Source: Tillandsia leiboldiana (lineage: Eukaryota; Streptophyta; Magnoliopsida; Poales; Bromeliaceae). From it: a stretch of 64,000 bases of DNA. The DNA is taken from contig CM055077.1 of the NCBI GenBank assembly GCA_029204045.2, positions 4,056,746 to 4,120,745 on the forward strand, written 5' to 3'. How positions within the stretch are numbered: position 1 is the first letter of the stretch; each line of letters begins with the position of its first letter. The notes under the pieces are model-generated. The model was given only the letters and a program-made list of their open reading frames with translations, was not told the DNA's origin and ran no database searches. Shown here piece by piece: positions 57,962 to 64,000 of the stretch. A program made the translations under genes and the position numbers.

Positions 57962-58258
57962 ATGAAATTGACACATGAAAATGGAATTTATGTGACTCAT
58001 AGAGTAATCCAAATTAAATTTAATTTTATGGTACCATTTATTTTTGGCATGCTAAGGCAGTTTGACCTCCCCCTCAAGTGTGAGCATGAGTTAATGTCAT
58101 TGTTTTACAAAGTCAATGTAGATGGCAAAGTCGGCAACGATCTCACACCTGGTTGCCGTATTTGTACAACTGGGACCTTTTGGTCTTTGTCGTTTTGGTT
58201 CCATCACTCACCAAACAAAAATGAGCTCAATTATGGCTTCTCGATTCTTTGCTTTTGA
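57962..58258 (+). other. Unassigned open frame of 98 codons
   Basis: Starts MKLTHENGIYVTH and ends before 58258. No domain, signal peptide or repeat was recognised and codon use looks non-coding. Listed only because it is the longest frame in the region and overlaps a second frame at 58122-58487. Confidence 0.12.
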
Positions 58259-58489
58259 TTTGGTGAGTAGTTGTTGGAAAGTGTGTGGAAGCGATTGGAG
58301 TTATTCCGGTTTGAATATAGTGTTGTTTGATAGAGTACTATTAAAACTCTACGTATCATCAGATCAGATCAGATCAATGATCATTAGAAAAAGTGCAAGA
58401 AAAATGTTTCGCATAAAAATTAATCTCTTAATATTGTACCAATTGTACAACTCAATGATTGGATTGATCATGATTTTTTCTTCATGATT

Positions 58490-59037
58490 TACACTTTTTC
58501 GCCAATTAAATATCATCATCATCTATAGCTAGCGTTGCTCGAAAATATATTATATTGAAATTTTCGAGCAATCTTTCTTAATTTTTCCTTTTTCATAGAA
58601 AAGACGAGAGCTCCGAATCAAAGCTTTTTTGGATTCCAAAGTTTTATTTCTATTTTTTTGCCAAATAAAGCTTCAAAATTTCAATGTTTAGAGCTGAAAA
58701 CATAAGCAGAACTAATAAGCAGGGCAAAATGAGGGCTCAAAAGTGGGCTTGGGACATCAGTGTAACATATGTTTTTTTAGTTACTCTTAATTTGCTCAAA
58801 AATAAACATGCCAAAGTGATCAATTCATTTAATTGGAAGTGCATTTTTAAGCTTGTAGTTACCTCCACCAAATACATGAACTAAGTTGAAGAATTATTAG
58901 AGCATATATATTTTAATTGACTCGTTCACAAAAAACTTGAAATTTACATTTTTTTAAGGCACTTGCTTATTAACAGCAATTATACCATAAATTAGCCATA
59001 CTGTATGTCTAAAAATACATGCTACACAGCGTTATCA

Positions 59038-59068
<31 letters not shown>
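58490..59068. other. Intergenic DNA with a short inverted repeat
   Basis: GCTCGAAAATAT at 58536 and ATTTTCGAGC at 58560 form a short hairpin. A (TA)n tract at 59040-59067 leads into the MITE. Confidence 0.45.
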
Positions 59069-59071
<3 letters not shown>

Positions 59072-59299
59072 CTAGACTACTATAGTACTATTAATAGTAT
59101 CAAGTTATTAGTGTTATTAGATTTTCGGTCCTTAATTAGATGAAAGAATGTGTGATTTGGATGATAGTAATTTTCTAAAGTTTAGTGGATAGTTGATTAA
59201 ATAATATAATTTAAGAGATGAAAATGATCAAAAGGGTAGATCTAACGGCGGAAAATGTGGTAGCACCAAGTGCTTAGTACTATCGATAACATAGTAGCC

Positions 59300-59303
<4 letters not shown>
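59069..59303. mobile_element. (TA)n-flanked MITE, intergenic member
   Basis: GAACTAGACTACTATAGTAC at the left and, reversed, GTCTGGCTACTATGTTATCG at the right, between TA tracts 59040-59067 and 59304-59350. It belongs to the same family as the P450 intron MITEs. Confidence 0.6.
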
Positions 59304-59350
<47 letters not shown>

Positions 59351-59352
<2 letters not shown>

Positions 59353-60669
59353 GATATTCTAAAATTAGTTCTTCCTATTTCCATCTCTAACTCATCCAAT
59401 TTAGATATGATCTAATGTATATATGATCGCCCATTAATGAGTATATTCATCTTACCTATCGATTTAATTTGAATTATATATATTTCGTATCTCGAGTTTT
59501 GTTCATTTGAAAATTTAGATTCACAACCCCCAATTTTAAAGAAGACCCTAACTTTTAATTTACATATCTTTTAGTAACAATTATCGATCAGGAAAAAATC
59601 AAACAAACTAATTTTCCATGCATAAACATTAATTAATCATGGGCAAGATTTTAGATGTAAAACATATATAATATATATAGAAAATTATATGACTAATGCA
59701 TCAGTAATTACAACCAAGCTAGCTAGGTCTATATATATATCCAAGGTGTCACATTTGGTTACTTTTCCTCCTGAATATGTATATCCCTCAAGTTAAATAA
59801 ACTTGCCTAACTACATTATGCTTACATTGTGCCTAACTACATAATGATAATATAAAATAAAACTTTTTCCAAACATATCTATATATATATAGGACTTAAA
59901 TAGATGCTCACAACTATAACTAATGTAAATTGTAAACTATTAAAGAAAAAGTACGTAGTAGTTCTCTAGCTGGATATTGTAAGTGCATGGTGTGATGATG
60001 TGTTGTGTTGCTCGTGGAGTAATTAGTTAAAAAGCTTTTAAAATTTGTAAAACACATGTTCATATATATTAGACAAATTAATTGAACAAAAATTATATAT
60101 GCATGATTCCATATTATTCTCCTCCTCCATAAGTGACTCCCAACTTTTTAACATTTACTCCAAGTACCAAATCAAGGAGCAACAAAATCATGATAAGCCT
60201 CCTCCTCTTGCTGCCACTATATATTCACCATTCATTAATGCAAAAGCATGGCATGTACTCCACACTAGCTCAATGATCACACACAGCTCGACCATTCTCA
60301 ACCATCAATGCACAACATTTCCAAAACCATGCATCTTTTAAAGAAACTGCACTTCCATACATACATAAGCTTTTAAAGATAGATAGCAATTATCTGAACT
60401 TAATTGGTTTTCCCAAAAAAAAAAAGGCCCAAGGAGCATATTCTTCTATTAAATGAGTCAGAAACATATAATAACTAATATTCCATGCATTACTCTCTTC
60501 TCTAGATTAATACTAGCTAGTAGAGTTCATTCGCAAGCTCAAATTTAGGATACATGTACAAGGAGCTCTCAAGCATAAGCTAACAAGAAGAAGAAGAAGC
60601 GAGAGAGCGAGCGAGCGAGCAAGAGAGAGAGAGAGAGAGATAGTGGTAGCTAGGTAGGTAAATTAACTA
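59351..60669. other. Intergenic DNA and 3' flank of the WRKY gene
   Basis: No second gene seen. The last part (about 60300-60669) is probably WRKY 3' UTR; it includes GA-rich repeats (60596-60642). Confidence 0.45.
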
Positions 60670-61889
60670 TCATGGTTGATTTTGGTGAATGAAGGAGGGG
60701 ACAATGTCCTGAAGGAGACCATAGTCAGGGAGAACATGGAACTGCTGAAAATGAGGGGGTAGGCTAATTGGCAGGTACATGTTAGGGTTTGTGCTCACAT
60801 GCTGCTGGCTGCTAGGGTTAAGAAACTCTTGGGCCCGAAAGCTCGGCGACGGCGCCAGGAAGTGCGAGCTCCCTCGGAGGTTCGCGGGGCTCTGATGCGT
60901 GTGTCGGCCCTCATACGTCGTGATCACGATGCTCGGGTCCTCGTGCGACCGCTCCACCCTCTTCTTCACCGTGCACTTCTGCGTCGTGCACCGATAATAG
61001 CTCCTGCAATTATTGAAATCACGCACAATTCCATTCGAAACCTTTCAGATTGTTAAATTATGATTCAAAAACAGCACAAAAGCTTAAGCTGATAGATAGA
61101 GAAACTAAAACCCTAGCTGGCACATTATATATATATATATGTGCGAGCGATCGATCGATATTCTTTGGACTATTATACTTGACATCTTTTTCACTTTTCT
61201 TTTGAAGAAAAAGAAGGGAAAGGAGAATACTTACACCAATTGAGCATTGACTAGTAATGGAGATAATGGTGATGAAAGTGAAATGCAAGATAGGGAAGAT
61301 TGAATTGACCTTGGATAAGGGCTATTCTTGACCGCCTTCTGGCCATACTTCCTCCACCGATATCCGTCTTCGAGATGGTCGACCTCGCTTTTCGTCATGA
61401 AGGCGAAGCGAGGTTCCCTTTGCCTCTTCTCACCCTTGTTCTTTGCTTTCCTGTTGATTCATCAAACATATTCACACACATATATATATAGCTAGATTTA
61501 ATTACTATCTCAAAGACAAAAATTAAGCCATCACAGTTAGATCTACATGTAGAAAATATTTCTATACTAGCACTAGTACTAGTACTAGTACTGATCCACT
61601 CTATGGCACAATCCATTCAAAGCAAGCAACATCATCAATTTGGAACTTGGTAATAATATATAGTTTTCTTCTGAATTTGGGCGTTTACCCTGATCTCAAA
61701 TTGCACCTTAGATGTAGTAGACCATTTCAATTCAAAGAATTAGAGATTAATTGTAACCATATATATATACAATAGTATATATACTCTTTCAAATCTTACT
61801 GTGTCTTATGATCTCCCTAGCTTATAACTTACAAGTAGTCCCAAGGAATTAATACCTAAAGCAAGGCATGATTTTATTGTCAAACTAGT

Positions 61890-61920
<31 letters not shown>

Positions 61921-62760
61921 TTAGAAAAAAAAAAAGAGGAAAAGTAGTGAGAAAACCAAATAAGTGGCTTGTTTTGTTAGGCAAGCAGCTGAGAAACCCT
62001 AGCTAGTAAGTTCACACTTGCATACAACCAAAAAAAAAAAAAAAAACAAAAAACAAAAAAAACAAAGTCTCAAAAGCTAAAAAAGAATCAAACCTTCTAC
62101 ACATGAAACTGAACATCAAATCAATCAAAACCCATTTCTTCTCAGATCAAATCAAAAACAACAAAATCATAGATAGATAGATAGATAGATAGATAGAGAT
62201 ACATACACTTTCTTAGACTTTTCACCTCCCTCCTCACTTCCTCTAGCTTGTTGTTGCTTCTCCTCCCCCCCCTCGTCGTCCTCCTCCTCCTCCTTTATCC
62301 GATCCTTCTTGCTCCGTCCCCCCGACTCCTCGTCTCCGCCCGCCTCCGACGACGAGGACGACACCGACGAATTCGGCGTCACCGGGCCGGTCCCTCCGTC
62401 GCCTGCAGCGCCCCGTACCGAAACATCCAATCCTTGTCGCCCCACGACGGCGCCGACGGGCAATTCGGGCTTCACGGGCGGCGCGTCGACGAAGAGCCCG
62501 AGCTCGTCGATGATCGGGGGCGAGCCGCACCGCACGTCGTCGTCGAAGGCGGCCCGCGACAGCGCCGCCCCGTAGTCGTAGTCTGCGAAGCCGCCGAACG
62601 GCGCCGCGTCGGCGACCACCGACATCTGCTCGTGGTGCGGTAAGAAACACGAGAGATCACTACTGTTGATCTCACCGAGAAAGAAGTGAGCATGCGCTAA
62701 TTGGTGGTGTTGATGATGATCATGGTGGTGGTGGTAGAGCTCTCCTCTCTCCTGTGACAT
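60670..62760 (-). CDS. WRKY transcription factor, group IIc (three exons)
   Basis: Exons 62760-62207, 61450-61310 and 61003-60670 give 342 aa. The exon 1 donor is AAAGT/GTATGT, chosen because only this phase joins SKKV to KAKNKGEKRQREPRFAFMTK. WRKYGQK is at 217-223, and the zinc ligands are C237, C242, H266 and H268 (CX4C-X23-HXH), the group IIc pattern. The second intron falls at Arg232 in the WRKY domain, the R-type position of this group. The N-terminus is histidine-rich, then serine-rich and acidic (EEEEDDEGGEE), a likely activation region; a lysine-rich stretch before the domain may be the nuclear signal. The FMTKSEVDHLEDGYRW lead is typical of the WRKY28/71/8 and 48/57 relatives. It would bind W-boxes (TTGACC/T) in the nucleus; the particular pathway cannot be read. 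Confidence 0.92.
62169..62197. repeat. (GATA)n microsatellite in WRKY intron 1
   Basis: About seven GATA units directly beside the intron 1 donor of the WRKY gene. Confidence 0.85.
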
Positions 62761-62762
62761 GG

Positions 62763-62850
62763 AGTAGTGTTTGTGTGTGTGTGTTTGTGTTTGTGTTTGT
62801 GTTTGTGTTTTAGAGAGAGATAGAGAGAGATAGAGAGAAAGAAAAAAAAA
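62763..62850. repeat. GT-rich and GA-rich simple repeats in the WRKY leader
   Basis: TGTGTG/TTTGTG repeats followed by AGAGAGATAGAGAG. On the minus strand this gives a CT- and CA-rich leader directly before the ATG, common in plant 5' UTRs. Confidence 0.7.
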
Positions 62851-63052
62851 AAGAGAGATGGATTAAGTGAAGAGGAGTGAAGGGGATAATGTGCACTTAA
62901 GCTGTTTTGATTTTGGTTTTTTTTTAAAAAAAAAAAAAAAAAAAAGTGGATATCAGTGGGAACGAGGACTTTCTGGAAAAAACCATTTAATTAAGTTGTT
63001 TTAATTAATAATGAATATTATTTTAATTTTGATGGGTTATTTTTTTATTTTT

Positions 63053-63062
63053 TTTATATATG
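63053..63062 (-). promoter_or_regulatory. Candidate TATA box of the WRKY gene
   Basis: Minus-strand ATATATAAAA about 295 bp upstream of the ATG; the leader between them is CT-rich. Position plausible, unproven. Confidence 0.35.
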
Positions 63063-63437
63063 GGGGTCTTGCTATTATTTTAGTGTTTGTAACTTAATAT
63101 GGTTACATGTAGAGCGAAATAAACGAATAAATAAAATAGGTGTGAGAGAAGAGGAGGAGGAAGAAGAAGAAGGGTGGAATAGTCTACGGGGTAGAGAGAA
63201 GGCTGTCGATGAGTCAGCGTCCACGAGGAGGCCACCGGCTACAGCCCGTCACCTGAGGGAACGTAAATTCAACTGCATGCACCCGCTGCACCACGCGCCG
63301 TAAGGTCTAAATTTTTCAAAAATAAAAAAAAATAAAAAAAAAACTCTAAGATCGATCTCATAGGAAAAAAGAGCATCTTTATTAGTACACCGGGTGCATG
63401 CAATGAGAGAGGAGGGGGGGTGAGGGGGCGGAGCAGT

Positions 63438-63613
63438 GGTCAAACGTTCAAACTTTTCAATCACCTTTTCTCGAGCGAGCCATCGTTTGACACGTGTCCA
63501 CCGCCATTTGACCGGTCCCGAAGCACGTGGGAGACAACTCTCTCACCCCCCCCCCCCAGATGACGTCACGCGTGCGCGACCACACACCCGCCACCGGATT
63601 TCCCGGGATTGAC
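63438..63613. promoter_or_regulatory. W-box and G-box cluster upstream of the WRKY gene
   Basis: TTGAC cores at 63439-63443 (minus), 63487-63491, 63508-63512 and 63609-63613, and CACGTG at 63491-63496 and 63524-63529. W-boxes are WRKY targets, so self- or cross-regulation is possible. They lie 0.68-0.85 kb upstream of the start codon. Confidence 0.45.
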
Positions 63614-63764
63614 TCTCGTCCGTCCGATCGCGATCCGACGGCAGGCCTTCCAGCTGGTCCGACAAAATATTGCGTGGACCTGGTGCACCGTGTCACCTCT
63701 GAACCGCCCACTTTTTTTTTTTTTTTGGCAAGTGTTGTTATTGGTCCATTTTCCAAAATTTGAT

Positions 63765-64000
63765 TAAAGTAGAATATAATAATTTACACAAATCATAAAA
63801 TCAATTAAATTATTTATATTAGATTTTATATACATATAACACTAATTTTGAAAATCTGAATAAATTTGTATTAATTTTACAGTGAAGCAATTAACAACTC
63901 AATATAAAAATTAAATAAATCGCAGATCAACTTATGTGTATTAAAATTTAGTACGAGAATTATTCTGTACCTTCTTTGCATGACAATATGCATCTGAGCC
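63765..64000. other. AT-rich edge, no gene seen
   Basis: No coding or repeat structure recognised up to the window edge. Confidence 0.5.

Noticed and set aside
62243..62650. Second arginine-rich frame inside WRKY exon 1, and plus-strand frames there
   Set aside because: Shadow frames of a GC-rich exon; the WRKY frame has the domain and correct splicing.

Overview
This is a nuclear window from a flowering plant. The evidence is five-exon P450 genes with GT-AG introns, a WRKY gene split by the conserved WRKY-domain intron, Ty3/gypsy and Ty1/copia elements primed by initiator tRNA-Met, a plant L1-type LINE, a PIF/Harbinger transposon, MITEs and TRIMs. GC-rich first exons beside very AT-rich intergenic DNA suggest a monocot; the species is not identified. 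Host genes are few (three P450s and one WRKY). Most of the rest is mobile or repetitive DNA.

Region by region. 1-5468: 5' part of a Ty3/gypsy element on the minus strand (3.17-kb LTR, PBS, gag, protease and start of RT), broken by a frameshift and a stop and running off the left edge. 5469-8400: a large inverted repeat whose arms flank about 26 copies of a 40-bp satellite. 8400-14000: a TATA-bearing leader interrupted by a 3.06-kb solo LTR with target duplications, then a 117-bp-class minisatellite and an array of about 12 covarying stem-loops. 14300-16689: a decayed copia pol with its 3' LTR.

16.1-50.6 kb: a tandem triplication of a CYP72A-type P450 gene, all on the minus strand (coding spans 17797-25297, 37356-41450 and 45805-49751). 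All three copies have intact reading frames of 533 aa. Each downstream flank carries a piece of the same copia LTR, so that LTR was probably already there when the array was duplicated. The copies are mosaics: exons 1-3 of copies 1 and 2 match, exons 4-5 of copies 1 and 3 match, and the downstream flanks of copies 2 and 3 match, which points to gene conversion or unequal crossing-over. Insertions separate the copies further. Copy 1 carries a 5'-truncated LINE in intron 1 and an 8.3-kb PIF/Harbinger element with both genes open about 0.5 kb upstream of its ATG. Copy 2 has a 1.07-kb non-autonomous relative at the homologous TAA site and a 208-bp hairpin MITE. Copy 3 has a different MITE in intron 1.

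50.6-60.3 kb: AT-rich intergenic DNA with an old inverted TRIM, two abutting PIF-like MITEs, a hairpin MITE, a well-preserved TRIM and a MITE sitting in a (TA)n tract. 60.67-62.76 kb: a complete three-exon group IIc WRKY transcription factor on the minus strand, with a W-box and G-box cluster about 0.7-0.85 kb upstream. The P450 array and the WRKY gene show no evident functional link beyond being neighbours.
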